From a bacterium (GTDB lineage: Bacteria; SAR324; XYD2-FULL-50-16): a DNA stretch of 64,000 nt. Of the stretch, positions 25,540 to 35,458 are shown in pieces. A program made the translations under genes and the position numbers. Under the pieces are notes generated by a model. That model had not been told where the DNA came from. It worked only from the letters and a program-made list of their open reading frames with translations, and did not search any database. Position 1 is the first letter of the stretch, and the number at the start of each line of letters is the position of its first letter. The stretch lies in assembly GCA_018830885.1 (NCBI GenBank), contig JAHJRI010000076.1:53268-117267 (forward strand), in the 5' to 3' direction.

Positions 25540-25785
25540 CAAGCTCGATAATGTTTATTAATCAATGTGCCCTTAAATCCTTCTTGGATTTTTAAAAGCT
25601 GTCAACCGGTAATATGGCGACATCTAAAACCAGACCGCTGCCGCTGGGAATCGGGCCGCCGATTATCGTCGGAGCGGTAACCAACCAAATCCATGATCCA
25701 AATGCCATTCTGATGATAACCCCTCTTTTCCATTGCCTCCCGATATAGAATGCCTGGTCGCCGGTCATCTTTTTTTAAAAAGCCC

Positions 25786-25814
25786 TTGACAAGAAAATGT
25801 TTGTTGTTTAACGT
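25786..25814 (+). promoter_or_regulatory. Possible promoter of the ABC transporter operon
   Basis: TTGACA (25786-25791) matches a -35 box exactly. The best -10 at 17-base spacing is TAACGT, which is weak. It lies about 110 bases before the binding-protein start. Confidence 0.3.
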
Positions 25815-25922
25815 TTCTTCTCGAATTCATTGTCCCTCTGCATTTGACTCATGTTAATTTCCGCCGGTGTCCGCACTGGTTTGGAACCAGTCTCAACACC
25901 GGTTTTAAAAAGGAGATCCGTC

Positions 25923-27255
25923 ATGAAGAAAAAAGCAATTGCTGGCCTTTCGTTTATCCTTCTGATTTTTCTGCTCTTACCTTTTTCCCTGGCCGCCAAA
26001 GAGATCAAAACCCTCTCACAATTTCCCATGAGCGGACCGGTGGGATCGTTACCCGAATTTGGCTGGGGGTTCATTGACGCTATCAACTGGGTCAACAATG
26101 AGGGCGGCGGTGTCAACGGCAAAAAGATAACCTGGTTCCTGGAGGATATGCGCTACAGTCCCACTGTCGAAGTCGCCACGTTCAACAAGTACGTCGCCGA
26201 GCATGACCCCAGCGAGTTTCTGATGGTCACAGGGTATATTACCGGTGGTTTGAAACCGCTGATCAGCAAGGTCAATGAAGAGGAAAAGATCCCCTGGCTG
26301 GACGGCTCTTATTCCACCGAGATTTTCGGCGAAACCGGCGGCCCCCAAAAATACCCTTACTATTATTCCCTGGGGGCCACCTACGGCAGCCAGGTCAAGA
26401 TACTGGTGAAATGGATCAAGGAAAACCACACAGGTCAAGATACTGGTGAAATGGATCAAGGAAAACCACAAAGGAAAAGGGGCTCCCAGACTGGGCTTTG
26501 TATACAGTCCCACAGCCTGGGGAAGAGACGGCACCCCGGAAGCCATTGAATATGCCAAGAAACTGGGTGTGAAGGTGGTCGCCCAGGTGGAATATCCCTA
26601 CACGGCCACATCAGCCACCAACGAGTGTATGACCCTGCGTAAAGCGAAGGCCCAGTATGTGATTTATCATGGATATTCCGGTGCTGCCGGACATACGGCC
26701 ATCTTTTTTAAGACTGCCAAAAAGATCCTCAAAGATACCCAGCTCATGGGTACTCACTACACCACCGGCCGTTTCCCGATCCTGGTCGCCCAGGAAGCCT
26801 TCGACGGGTATGTCGGTGTGGCCACACGGCCCTTTGGGGATGCGGTCCCCCGATCGGCCACCAAGATGGACAACCCCATGATCAAGCTGGCCCACGAATT
26901 TGCCCAGAAGTACCGTCCGGAAGAGTATAAGAACGAGATGCGGGGTGGTATCAAGGATATCTTTCTGTATATGGAGGGGCTGACGTATGCGTTCCTGCTG
27001 CAGAAAGCCCTTACCGATGCCGATAATGCCGGTGATCTGACCCGTGAGGGCGTCAAGAAAGCCCTCGACAATATGGTCTGGGATTTCAAGGGGATGTTCG
27101 ACGGCAGGACCTTCTCCTATAAGTCCCACACGATTCCCATGATGCGGATGTACAAGGCCCATGTCAAGATGGTCGATTATCAGGGGAAAAAGGTGCCAAC
27201 CGGTTACATGACACCCGTCGGGGACTGGATCAATACCGACGAAATCCAGTGGTAA
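25923..27255 (+). pseudogene. livK: Branched-chain-type ABC substrate-binding protein, frameshifted by a 40-bp duplication
   Basis: Starting at ATG 25923 behind AAGGAG, the protein has a signal peptide (KKKAIAGLSFILLIFLLLPFSLAAK) and a Peripla_BP_6 fold that reads well to VKILVKWIKENH (about residue 169). An exact 40-bp tandem duplication (26391-26430 and 26431-26470) then shifts the frame, which ends at 26549. The rest of the protein (KGKGAPRLGFVYSPTAWGRDG to the end) continues in another frame to 27255. Removing one copy restores an uninterrupted 430-residue LivK-like protein. In the operon it would deliver a carboxylic acid or amino acid to the LivHMGF permease. The lesion may be a recent mutation, a reversible slip or an assembly artefact. 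Confidence 0.85.
26391..26470. repeat. Exact 40-bp tandem duplication
   Basis: The unit starting CAGGTCAAGATACTGGTGAA occurs twice head to tail without a mismatch inside the substrate-binding protein gene. 40 is not divisible by three, so it breaks the reading frame. Confidence 0.95.
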
Positions 27256-27334
27256 CGGATTCCCCTAGAACGGCTGGACATCTTTCCAGCATCATTTTCG
27301 GTGCCGGTTCCCCATCATCCGGGTGAACCGCCAA

Positions 27335-27389
27335 ACCGTGATCTTCGGGAAGAACCCGTCTTCCGGCGGCCTTTCCTGAAGATCACGGT
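27335..27389 (+). terminator. Terminator-like hairpin between binding protein and permease genes
   Basis: ACCGTGATCTTC (27335-27346) pairs perfectly with 27378-27389, followed by GGTTTTAACC. A stem here would protect or partly terminate the binding-protein transcript, a usual way of setting lower permease expression. Confidence 0.55.
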
Positions 27390-27462
27390 GGTTTTAACCC
27401 ATGGGCAGGGCTGACAGTTCCGTGCAACCCTGTTCGGTCAATCAAGAACTCCTGGAGTGTTT

Positions 27463-28347
27463 ATGACCGATTTCATTCAGGCCGTTGGTGATGGTGTATT
27501 CATTGGTTTGGTATATGCGCTGCTGGGTCTTTGTATCGTCATTATTTTCAAAGCCTCAGAGACATTCAATTTTGCGATAGGTGAGTTTCTGGTCATCGGA
27601 TCCTTTCTCTTTTATGTTCTCTTTTTCGATCTGAGACTGCCCCTGATCGTGGCGCTTCCCCTGGGTCTGGTGGCAGCTGGCATCGTAGGCGGTATTATTG
27701 AATGGTTTTCCATTAAGCCGTTGCTGGGACGTTCGCCGTTGTCGATGACGATGGTCACGCTGGGATTGAGTTTCCTGTTGAGGGCCATCGTTCAGTTTAT
27801 CTGGGGGTCTGACTCCTACTCGTTTTTCATGGAACTGCCGGACTTGACGGTTGAAATCAGTAACTACCTGTTCATTTCGGACCCGATCTGGGCGGGTCTG
27901 TTTTCTGTCGTGACCTTTATCATCGTCCTGGTGTTTCTCTATCGGACGCGATGGGGTCTGGCCATCCGGGCCGTTTCCGAGGACCAGGCCAAATCCATGG
28001 CCTTTGGGATCAATGCCCGGTTCATTCTGCTGATGATCTGGGCCATCAGTTCCGCCTGCATCGCCGTTGCCGGTATCATGATCTCAAATTTCGGGGCGCT
28101 GTCGGTGGGATCGGGTTCCGTGGGTCTGCGTGCGATTCCCGTTGTTCTGATCGGAGGTATGGACAGCATTATCGGAGCCCTGCTGGCCGGCATCATTGTC
28201 GGTATCTGTGAATCTCTGGCCGGGGCCTATATTGAACCGATGGGGCTGGTGGGTTTCAAGGAGGTGGCTCCCTATTTTGTGATGCTGCTGGTTCTGTTTA
28301 TCAGGCCCTATGGACTTTTTGGAACCGTTCGGATCGAGAGGATTTAG
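27463..28347 (+). CDS. livH: Branched-chain-type ABC permease (LivH-like)
   Basis: 294 residues, hydrophobic throughout with about eight membrane helices. Family motifs of LivH are visible: GDGVFIGLVYALLGLCIVIIFKASETFNFAIGEF near the N-terminus, and SAACIAVAGIM-type and RAIPVVLIGGMDSIIGALLAG segments later (the EAA-like loop). It forms the inner-membrane channel with LivM. ATG 27463 follows CTGGAG. The downstream livF gene starts 2 bp after its stop. Confidence 0.9.
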   Translation: MTDFIQAVGDGVFIGLVYALLGLCIVIIFKASETFNFAIGEFLVIGSFLFYVLFFDLRLPLIVALPLGLVAAGIVGGIIEWFSIKPLLGRSPLSMTMVTLGLSFLLRAIVQFIWGSDSYSFFMELPDLTVEISNYLFISDPIWAGLFSVVTFIIVLVFLYRTRWGLAIRAVSEDQAKSMAFGINARFILLMIWAISSACIAVAGIMISNFGALSVGSGSVGLRAIPVVLIGGMDSIIGALLAGIIVGICESLAGAYIEPMGLVGFKEVAPYFVMLLVLFIRPYGLFGTVRIERI

Positions 28348-28349
28348 GT

Positions 28350-29135
28350 ATGCTGTCAATCAATAATTTACGCGTGGTCTACCACGATGTGATCTCGGTG
28401 CTCAACGGTATCTCCATGGAGGTGAAACAGGGCGAGATCCTGGTGATCATCGGTGCCAACGGTGCCGGAAAAACGACACTGCTGCGCACGATCGCCGGCA
28501 TGATCCACTTTTATGACGGCGATATTATCGACGGGGACATCAAAATGGGGGATGTGTCGATCAATGGGCTGGACTCCTCCGATATCATGAAGCGGTATTC
28601 GCTGACCTATGTGATGGAGGATCGGCCGATTTTTGAATATCTTACCATCGAGGAGAACCTGAAGGCCGCCGCCTACTCCCGCTGGGATAGTAAGGTCAAG
28701 GGGGATATAGAGAAGGTACTGGGCTATTTCCCGGCTCTGAAAAATACGTTCAACCGCCGGGCCGGCTATGCATCGGGAGGAGAACAGCAGATGCTGGCCA
28801 TCGGGATGGCCCTGATGACAAAGCCCAGAATGCTGCTTCTGGATGAACCCTCCCTGGGTCTGGCCCCCATGATCACCCGGGAGCTGTTCCAGATTATCCA
28901 GAAGCTGAATGAGTCCGGGATCACGATTGTCCTGGTGGAACAGAACGCTTTTGCCGCTCTGAGCATTGCTGACCGGGGGTATGTGGTCGAGATGGGACGG
29001 GTGGTCCTGGATGGAGAGGGACAGGCACTGTTGAAAAACGAGGATGTCCGGGAGTTTTACCTGGGTGCCGGTGAATCTGAACGCAAGAGCTATAAGGACG
29101 CCAAGCGCTATAAACGCCGAAAACGATGGTTATGA
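28350..29135 (+). CDS. livF: Branched-chain-type ABC ATPase (LivF-like)
   Basis: 261 residues. Walker A GANGAGKT (35-42), signature ASGGEQQ (SGGEQ) and Walker B MLLLDEPSLGLAP are intact, with the LivF-specific VLVEQNAFAALSIADRGYVVE. It hydrolyses ATP on the cytosolic side of the transporter. A basic tail (SYKDAKRYKRRKRW) extends beyond typical LivF length. Its stop overlaps the start of livG in an ATGA junction. Confidence 0.92.
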   Translation: MLSINNLRVVYHDVISVLNGISMEVKQGEILVIIGANGAGKTTLLRTIAGMIHFYDGDIIDGDIKMGDVSINGLDSSDIMKRYSLTYVMEDRPIFEYLTIEENLKAAAYSRWDSKVKGDIEKVLGYFPALKNTFNRRAGYASGGEQQMLAIGMALMTKPRMLLLDEPSLGLAPMITRELFQIIQKLNESGITIVLVEQNAFAALSIADRGYVVEMGRVVLDGEGQALLKNEDVREFYLGAGESERKSYKDAKRYKRRKRWL

Positions 29136-29923
29136 ACATGACGGAAAACAACACCCTGCTGGAGATTAACCACCTGACGCTCTCCTTCGGAATGCGAAAG
29201 GTACTGGATGACATCAGCCTCTCGGTGCCCCGGGGATCCATCTATTCGATTATCGGTCCCAACGGTGCCGGGAAGACCAGTCTGATCAACTGCATCAACA
29301 TGCATTATCGCCCCGAAAGCGGCAGCATGATGTTCGATGGTGTTCCCCTGACGGGTCTGCAGCCGAACAAGGTCGCTACGCTGGGGATTGCCCGCACATT
29401 TCAGAAGGTGGAACTGTTTCATGGGATGACCGTCCTGGATAACATCAAACTGGGACGCCATTTTCTGATGAAATTCTCGCTTTTCGGCAGTTTTTTTCGG
29501 CTGCCGCATATCGTGAAGGACGAAATGAAACACCGACAGGATATTGAAGAGCACATTCTCGATTTCATGGGATTGACCAGTTTCCGATATGCCCCGGTGG
29601 GAACTCTCCCCTTCGGTATCCGTAAGCGGGTGGATATGGCCCGGGCCCTGGCGATGAAACCCAAGCTGCTGCTGCTGGATGAAATCATGGCCGGCATGGC
29701 GGTTGAGGAGAAAGAGGATATTGCCAGCTATATCATGGATGTACAGCGGGATCTGGATGTCACCATTGTCTGGATCGAACATGACCTCTCGGCAGTGATG
29801 GATCTGTCCGACAAGGTCTGTGTTCTCAATTTTGGAAACAAGATCGCCGAAGGACTGCCAGCTGAGGTACAGAAACACCCGCAGGTGATCGAGGCTTATC
29901 TGGGCACCCAGGAGGTATCATGA
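29132..29923 (+). CDS. livG: Branched-chain-type ABC ATPase (LivG-like)
   Basis: 263 residues. Walker A GPNGAGKT, Walker B KLLLLDEIMAGM and WIEHDLSAVMDLSDKV are typical of LivG. The signature motif is divergent (LPFGIRKRVDMARAL instead of a canonical SGGQ-type loop), which is common in LivG-like proteins of this transporter subtype. ATG 29132 overlaps the livF stop; earlier in-frame ATGs exist at 29126. It is followed by an ATGA overlap into the acyl-CoA synthetase gene. Confidence 0.9.
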   Translation: MNMTENNTLLEINHLTLSFGMRKVLDDISLSVPRGSIYSIIGPNGAGKTSLINCINMHYRPESGSMMFDGVPLTGLQPNKVATLGIARTFQKVELFHGMTVLDNIKLGRHFLMKFSLFGSFFRLPHIVKDEMKHRQDIEEHILDFMGLTSFRYAPVGTLPFGIRKRVDMARALAMKPKLLLLDEIMAGMAVEEKEDIASYIMDVQRDLDVTIVWIEHDLSAVMDLSDKVCVLNFGNKIAEGLPAEVQKHPQVIEAYLGTQEVS

Positions 29924-31833
29924 GCAGACTGGAAGAGACGCTGGTCGGGTTGATTGTCAAGAACGCCAGCGAGATGCCCGATGTGGCCGCCATGCGTGAA
30001 AAACGGTATGGCGTCTGGCATCCCACCACCTGGCGGGAATTCAAAACCCAGGTTCAGCGATTTGCCCTGGGTCTCAAGGCCATGGGATTCGAGGCTGATA
30101 ACAAGCTCACCATCGTCGGTGACAACAAACCGGAATGGATCATTGCCGAGTTCGGCTGCATGGCAGCCGGGGGGATTCCAACCGGTGTCTATCCGGACAG
30201 CCTGCCCGAAGAGGTTGAGTACCTGATCAGTTATTCGGAATCCCGTTTCCTGGTCGTGCGGGATCAGGAGCAGGTGGATAAAATTCTGACTTTCTGGGAC
30301 CGGATCCGTCACCAGGTCCTGAAAGTGATCGTCTGGGATTCCCGGGGCATGAGCCACTACTATGACGAGTACCCTTTTCTGGAGGAGTTCAAGCGGGTTA
30401 TCCAACTGGGTGCGGAACAGGCGGCGGATCGGACCGATTTCCTGAAACAGGCGGCCGAAGCCATGGATCCGATTCAGGTGGCCATGATGCTCACGACTTC
30501 GGGGACCACGGCCAAACCCAAGCTCTCCATGCTCAGCCATGAAAACCTGATTTTCGCATCCACCCAGTATGGCAGTGTGACGGACCTGTCCCGGGGAGAC
30601 GAACTCATGTCCATCGCCCCCCTGGCCTGGATCGGGGAGCAGTCCTTCACGGTCGCGCGATTTCTGACCATCGCCGCCTATTATAATTTCCCCGAAGAGA
30701 CCGAAACCGTGCGCCGGGATCTGCTGGAACTGCAACCCTATTATTTCGGGGGTACCCCGGCGGTCTGGGAACTGCTGATTTCAAGTATCCAGGCAGCCAT
30801 TGATAATGCGGACCGCCTCAAACAGGTGTTCTACCGCCTGGCCATCGATACGGCGCTGAAAAGAACCGAAGCGGAACTGGCGGGGACCGCCGTCGGCATA
30901 AAGACGCGGATCCTGCATCCTGTCCTGGGTTTCTTCGTTATCCGTGCCCTGAAGAACCGGATGGGGCTGGGACGGGTCAAGTCCGCTATCACCGGTGGCG
31001 GCGCCATCTCACCCGAGGTGTTTAAGTACTTCAAAGCCCTGCGGCTGGATCTGAGACAGATATACGGGCAGTCGGAATGTTCCGGGATTGCCTCCACCCA
31101 CCGCAAAACCGATGTTCGTCCGGAAACGGTCGGGGTGCCCATACCGGGTGTGGAGGTTAAAATATCCGCTGACGGCGAAATCCTGGTGAAGGGGAAAAAC
31201 GTGCATCTGGGGTATTACAACAAACCGGAAGCGACCCGGGAGGCCCTGACGGAGGACGGATTCCTCAAGACCGGTGACGCCGGTTACTTTGGGGAGGATG
31301 GTCATCTGTATGTCTTTGACCGATCCAAGGACATGATGACCATTACGGACGGAACCCGTTTCGCCCCCCAGGACATCGAAACGCGTCTCAAATTCAGCGC
31401 CTATATTCGCGATGTGATGGTCATCGGACAGGGTCGACCCTATATCACCGCCATTGTCAGCATCGATATGGAAAATGTGGGGAACTGGGCCAAAAAACGG
31501 GGTATCTCCTACACCACGGTCCAGGATTTGTCCCAGCGTGCTGAAGTCTATGATCTGATCAGCCGGGAGATCAGCAAGATCTGTCAGCGATTTCCGGAAA
31601 ACATCCGGGTTAAACGATTCGTAAACCTTATCAAGGAACTCCATCCCGATGATGGAGAACTGACCCGTACCAAGAAAGTTCGGCGGGGATTTGTCAACGA
31701 TCGCTACCAGTCACTGATCGATGACCTCTTCAGCGATAAAGACAGGCATCAGCTCGATATCGAGATCCGGTACGAGGACGGTCGGATATCCAATTTCAAA
31801 GGCGATGTGACCATCCAGGAGGTAGCCCCATGA
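29920..31833 (+). CDS. AMP-forming acyl-CoA synthetase embedded in the transporter operon
   Basis: 637 residues of the long-chain/FadD15-like ANL superfamily: ATP-binding TTSGTTAKPK (192-201), IYGQSECSG with the adenylate Tyr/Glu region near 385, and FLKTGDAGYFGEDGHLYVFDRSKDM near 445-470. It converts a carboxylic acid, ATP and CoA to acyl-CoA, AMP and PPi. Position between livG and livM, with overlaps at both ends, indicates that the imported compound is activated on entry; the acid (fatty, aromatic or dicarboxylic) cannot be fixed from sequence. GGAGG precedes the start. Confidence 0.9.
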   Translation: MSRLEETLVGLIVKNASEMPDVAAMREKRYGVWHPTTWREFKTQVQRFALGLKAMGFEADNKLTIVGDNKPEWIIAEFGCMAAGGIPTGVYPDSLPEEVEYLISYSESRFLVVRDQEQVDKILTFWDRIRHQVLKVIVWDSRGMSHYYDEYPFLEEFKRVIQLGAEQAADRTDFLKQAAEAMDPIQVAMMLTTSGTTAKPKLSMLSHENLIFASTQYGSVTDLSRGDELMSIAPLAWIGEQSFTVARFLTIAAYYNFPEETETVRRDLLELQPYYFGGTPAVWELLISSIQAAIDNADRLKQVFYRLAIDTALKRTEAELAGTAVGIKTRILHPVLGFFVIRALKNRMGLGRVKSAITGGGAISPEVFKYFKALRLDLRQIYGQSECSGIASTHRKTDVRPETVGVPIPGVEVKISADGEILVKGKNVHLGYYNKPEATREALTEDGFLKTGDAGYFGEDGHLYVFDRSKDMMTITDGTRFAPQDIETRLKFSAYIRDVMVIGQGRPYITAIVSIDMENVGNWAKKRGISYTTVQDLSQRAEVYDLISREISKICQRFPENIRVKRFVNLIKELHPDDGELTRTKKVRRGFVNDRYQSLIDDLFSDKDRHQLDIEIRYEDGRISNFKGDVTIQEVAP

Positions 31834-32933
31834 AGACAGTTTCCGAATGGTACAATTCCATCTTCTCCTCGACCGCTGTTTTCAGCCATGTCGAAGACGA
31901 GCAGATTTTCCGGACCCGGTTTAAACGCGCCTGGTTCAGGGGGTTTCTGATCCTGATGCTGATCATGGTGGTCGCCTCGGAATTCGGGTACGGCGCCAAT
32001 GAGTACCATTACTTTATCCTCAACCTGATCCTGGTGAACCTGATCGCAGCCATCGGTCTCAACCTGCTCGTCGGTTTTACCGGTCTGCTCTCCCTGGGAC
32101 ATGCCGCGTTTATGGGCGTCGGTGCTTATACCAGCGCACTCCTGATTACCAGGGCCGGATTCCCTCTGGTCGTTTCCATGATTGCAGGCGGTCTGGCAGC
32201 AGCCCTGGCAGGGTTGATCGTGGGTATCCCGTCGCTGCGGATTAAGGGATTTTACCTGATGGTGGCCACCCTGGCGTTCCAGATGGTGATCGATTATGGC
32301 GTGATCCACTGGGAAAGCCTGACCCAGGGAATCCGGGGGATCGAGCTGCCAACACCGGAATTCCTGGGTCTGTCTCTCCAGGACCAGCAATCGTTTTTTG
32401 TTTTTATTTTTGTCATTACGGTGGTGATGATGTGGGGGGCCAAGAACCTGACCCGATCCAAAATCGGCCGGGCGTTTGTCGCGATCCGTGATAACGATGT
32501 CTCGGCCGAGGTGATCGGGATTCCGATTTTTCCCTATAAACTGCTCTCCTTCTCCGTCAGTGCCTTTTATGCAGGACTGGCAGGGGCCCTCTTCGCGTCC
32601 CTGATGCGAACGGCGATTCCGGAAGACTATCACATCACACACTCCATCATGTTGCTGGCCATGGTTCTGATCGGGGGACTCGGTCGACTCACCGGTACGG
32701 TCTTCGGTGTGATTTTCATGACGCTGGTGCCGGTCCTGCTGGACAATTTTTTCAGCTTTCTGAGTATCGTCTACGACCCCAATATCACCATCATGCTGGG
32801 ACCTGCCAAAGAGTTTGTTTATGGTGGTCTGATCGTGCTGTTTATCATCTTTGAACCGGAAGGCCTGATTGCGATCTGGATCCGTATCCGCGACTATTTC
32901 AGGATCTGGCCGCTGCCGTATATCTCAGAGTAG
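31830..32933 (+). CDS. livM: Branched-chain-type ABC permease (LivM-like)
   Basis: 367 residues with about nine membrane helices after a charged cytosolic N-terminus of about 40 residues. LivM motifs: AAIGLNLLVGFTGLLSLGHAAFMGVGAYTSALL, RGIELPTPEFLG and RAFVAIRDNDVSAEVIGI. It partners LivH. The start overlaps the synthetase stop by 4 bp behind GGAGG. It is the last transporter gene; 306 bp without visible genes or clear terminator follow (32934-33239). Confidence 0.9.
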   Translation: MKTVSEWYNSIFSSTAVFSHVEDEQIFRTRFKRAWFRGFLILMLIMVVASEFGYGANEYHYFILNLILVNLIAAIGLNLLVGFTGLLSLGHAAFMGVGAYTSALLITRAGFPLVVSMIAGGLAAALAGLIVGIPSLRIKGFYLMVATLAFQMVIDYGVIHWESLTQGIRGIELPTPEFLGLSLQDQQSFFVFIFVITVVMMWGAKNLTRSKIGRAFVAIRDNDVSAEVIGIPIFPYKLLSFSVSAFYAGLAGALFASLMRTAIPEDYHITHSIMLLAMVLIGGLGRLTGTVFGVIFMTLVPVLLDNFFSFLSIVYDPNITIMLGPAKEFVYGGLIVLFIIFEPEGLIAIWIRIRDYFRIWPLPYISE

Positions 32934-33239
32934 CCCGTGCTGATGAAACCCGGTGGAGATATGCGTCGACCGCCCATTCTTCTCCGGGCCATTGGGCAAC
33001 CCACCGGAACCCATATGCGGATCGCCCGCAGGTTGCCGGTCCACCTCGGGCTTTATCAATCTCCCCGAACACCCCGTTAAAGTCCCGGACCTCGCTCCAG
33101 TGGGGGTGTGCCGGGCTTCGCCAGTTATCCCCAGGATCTGTTTTAGATTGATTTTAAAGTGAAATCGCGGTAAAAAAGAGAAGAGACAACAGGCAGATCA
33201 TGTGTCGCCGTTTTTGAAACACCCCCTGAATGAGGTCCC
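32934..33239. other. Gap without gene
   Basis: 306 bp of GC-rich sequence between livM and the cupin gene. No reading frame, repeat family member or strong terminator was found; a GAGG ribosome site for the cupin gene ends it. Confidence 0.5.
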
Positions 33240-33653
33240 ATGCGAATTGAAAACTGGAAGGATGTTGAGGAAGTCAAAATTGAGAAATTTCCGTATAAAG
33301 GTAAAATGCACGATGTTACCGGAACAAGCGTCCGCTGGCTGTCCAGCCACGGCGATGACGGAAACGGGTATCCCGAGTACGGGTTGCGGTTTTTCACCAT
33401 TCAACCGGGCGGACAGATTCCCATCCACAACCATTTCTATCACCAGACCATGTATATTGAAAGCGGTGAATTCGAGTGCTATGCCTATGACCCCAAGACG
33501 GATGCTGTGGCTGAAACAAAAATATGCGGTCCCGGCACGTCCATCTATATCCCCAGCATGGAACCCCACGGTATGAAGAATATCGGCAGTGAACCGGCGA
33601 CCTTCCTCTGCTGTATCTGTAATGTCTATGATGACGAAGAAAATCCCGGGTAA
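33240..33653 (+). CDS. Cupin-domain protein
   Basis: 137 residues forming one cupin barrel. Motif 1, GGQIPIHNHFYHQTMYIESGEFECY, has the HxH and Glu metal ligands, and motif 2, PGTSIYIPSMEPHGMKN, has the final His. Small cupins bind a metal and act as enzymes or sensors; this one resembles stand-alone cupins near acyl-CoA and aromatic genes. Its stop overlaps the start of the sigma-54 response regulator by one base (TAATG), so the two are translated together and may act in one pathway. Confidence 0.88.
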   Translation: MRIENWKDVEEVKIEKFPYKGKMHDVTGTSVRWLSSHGDDGNGYPEYGLRFFTIQPGGQIPIHNHFYHQTMYIESGEFECYAYDPKTDAVAETKICGPGTSIYIPSMEPHGMKNIGSEPATFLCCICNVYDDEENPG

Positions 33654-35416
33654 TGGAAAACAACACCCGTCCACTCATCCTCATTGTTGACGACAACGAA
33701 GATAATCGGGAGATCCTGGGCCGCATCATCGAAAAGAAAGGGTATCAGACTGCTATTGCCGGCAATGGGATTGAGGCGATTGAATTCACGACGAAACAAA
33801 TGCCCGATTTGATCCTGCTGGACATTATGATGCCCGAGCTGGACGGTTTTGAAACCTGTCGCCGGTTGAAGCAGAATGAAGAAACCAGTCAGATACCGAT
33901 CATCTTCGTCACAGCACTGGCCCGTTCGGAAAGCATCGAAAAAGCCTTTGAATCCGGTGGTAACGACTATATCACCAAGCCCTTTATCCGGGAAGAGGTC
34001 ATCGCCCGCATCAATCTCCACATTCATCTCAAAAAAGCCAGTCAACAGGTTCTGACCACCATGGCTGAACTGGCCAAAAGCCGGGACGATCTGCTGACTG
34101 TCCTGAACCAGCTGCAGGTTGGCACTATCATCATTGACAAGGAGGGATTGATCCGGTTTATCAGCCAGTCCTGTGCCATGATCGAAGGTCTCAACTGGGG
34201 GGAGACGGAGGACAAACACTGGCAGGAAGCGCTGCCCCTCAATGCCGAGTCCAAAGTGCGTCTGCAGCAGATGATCGATCAGTCGCCGGAAGAACGAACC
34301 CGGGTCGCACTCACCCTGGAATCCCCCTCCAGCCGGTTTTACTGGATGGACGTTGAGGTCCGGGAGGACCCCAGACAGCCTGATCGATCGATTATCTGCC
34401 TGTATGATATGACCGAAGTCCAGACCCTGCGTAATCAGGTGAAGCAGTCCAACACGGTGAACATGGTGGGCAACAGTCAGCCCATGCTGGACATGTATCG
34501 GGTGTTCGAACAGGTAGCACAGGGGGACTGGACCGTTCTTATCGAAGGGGAGACCGGATCGGGGAAGGAACTGGTTGCCCGTGGGATTCATGCCTCCAGC
34601 AGTCGCAGAGACGGCCCCTTTATCGCTGTCAACTGTGCCGGTCTCAATGAATCACTCCTGGCCAGTCAACTGTTTGGACATCGACGGGGCGCATTTACCG
34701 GAGCGGTATCGGATCAGGCCGGTTTTTTCGAAGCGGCGGAAGGGGGAACCCTTTTCCTCGATGAGATCGGTGATATTCCCCTGGGGATGCAGGCCAGTCT
34801 GCTCAGGGCGCTGCAGGAACATGAAATTACCCGTATCGGGGAGACCCGGTCCCAGAAGGTGGATGTCCGTATCCTGACGGCCACCAACAAGAATCTGGGC
34901 CAACTGGTGGAAAAAGGTCTGTTCCGTGAGGATCTCCTTTACCGCGTCAGGGTCGCTCGTATCACTGTACCACCCCTGAGAGACAGAAAAGAAGATATAC
35001 CCGTTCTCCTGAATACCTTTCTGTCGGAAAAACGCATCACCATGGGAAAACCATCAGTCAAGTTCGCTGCAGAAACCATGCAGATACTGACAGAATATGA
35101 CTGGCCTGGGAACGTGCGGGAACTGAAAAACATCGTCGATCATTGTATCATTCATTGCAGAAAAGCGGTGATCGAACCCGAAGACCTGCCGGCCGAGATC
35201 AACAACCCCGAGGTCCATCCCCTGGAGGCAGCAATGCCGCTGCTGGAACGGCGGATTGCATCTTCCAGAGCCGACCTGCCAGCCGACCCGGATGAAGCGA
35301 CCCAATTCCGCAACGCACTCAAACAGACCAGGGGCAATCGCAGCCAGGCTGCAAAGTTGCTGGGCATCAGCCGGGCAACATTTTACCGTCGACTGGAACA
35401 CCTGCAGCTTGATTGA
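33653..35416 (+). CDS. Sigma-54 response regulator (receiver-PAS-AAA+-Fis)
   Basis: 587 residues. The receiver domain (about 1-125) has phosphoacceptor D57 in LILLDIMMPELDG. A PAS-like segment follows (about 150-260), then an AAA+ domain with Walker A GETGSGKE near 300 and GAFTGA near 345, and a Fis-type helix-turn-helix at the C-terminus (NRSQAAKLLGISRATFYRRL). It activates sigma-54 promoters when phosphorylated. The cognate kinase is not adjacent, unlike in many operons. Likely targets are the transporter/acyl-CoA genes around it, by position only. Confidence 0.92.
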   Translation: MENNTRPLILIVDDNEDNREILGRIIEKKGYQTAIAGNGIEAIEFTTKQMPDLILLDIMMPELDGFETCRRLKQNEETSQIPIIFVTALARSESIEKAFESGGNDYITKPFIREEVIARINLHIHLKKASQQVLTTMAELAKSRDDLLTVLNQLQVGTIIIDKEGLIRFISQSCAMIEGLNWGETEDKHWQEALPLNAESKVRLQQMIDQSPEERTRVALTLESPSSRFYWMDVEVREDPRQPDRSIICLYDMTEVQTLRNQVKQSNTVNMVGNSQPMLDMYRVFEQVAQGDWTVLIEGETGSGKELVARGIHASSSRRDGPFIAVNCAGLNESLLASQLFGHRRGAFTGAVSDQAGFFEAAEGGTLFLDEIGDIPLGMQASLLRALQEHEITRIGETRSQKVDVRILTATNKNLGQLVEKGLFREDLLYRVRVARITVPPLRDRKEDIPVLLNTFLSEKRITMGKPSVKFAAETMQILTEYDWPGNVRELKNIVDHCIIHCRKAVIEPEDLPAEINNPEVHPLEAAMPLLERRIASSRADLPADPDEATQFRNALKQTRGNRSQAAKLLGISRATFYRRLEHLQLD

Positions 35417-35458
35417 TCATTGTCTGATACCATTTCACCCTAACCAGCGAGATGTCTC

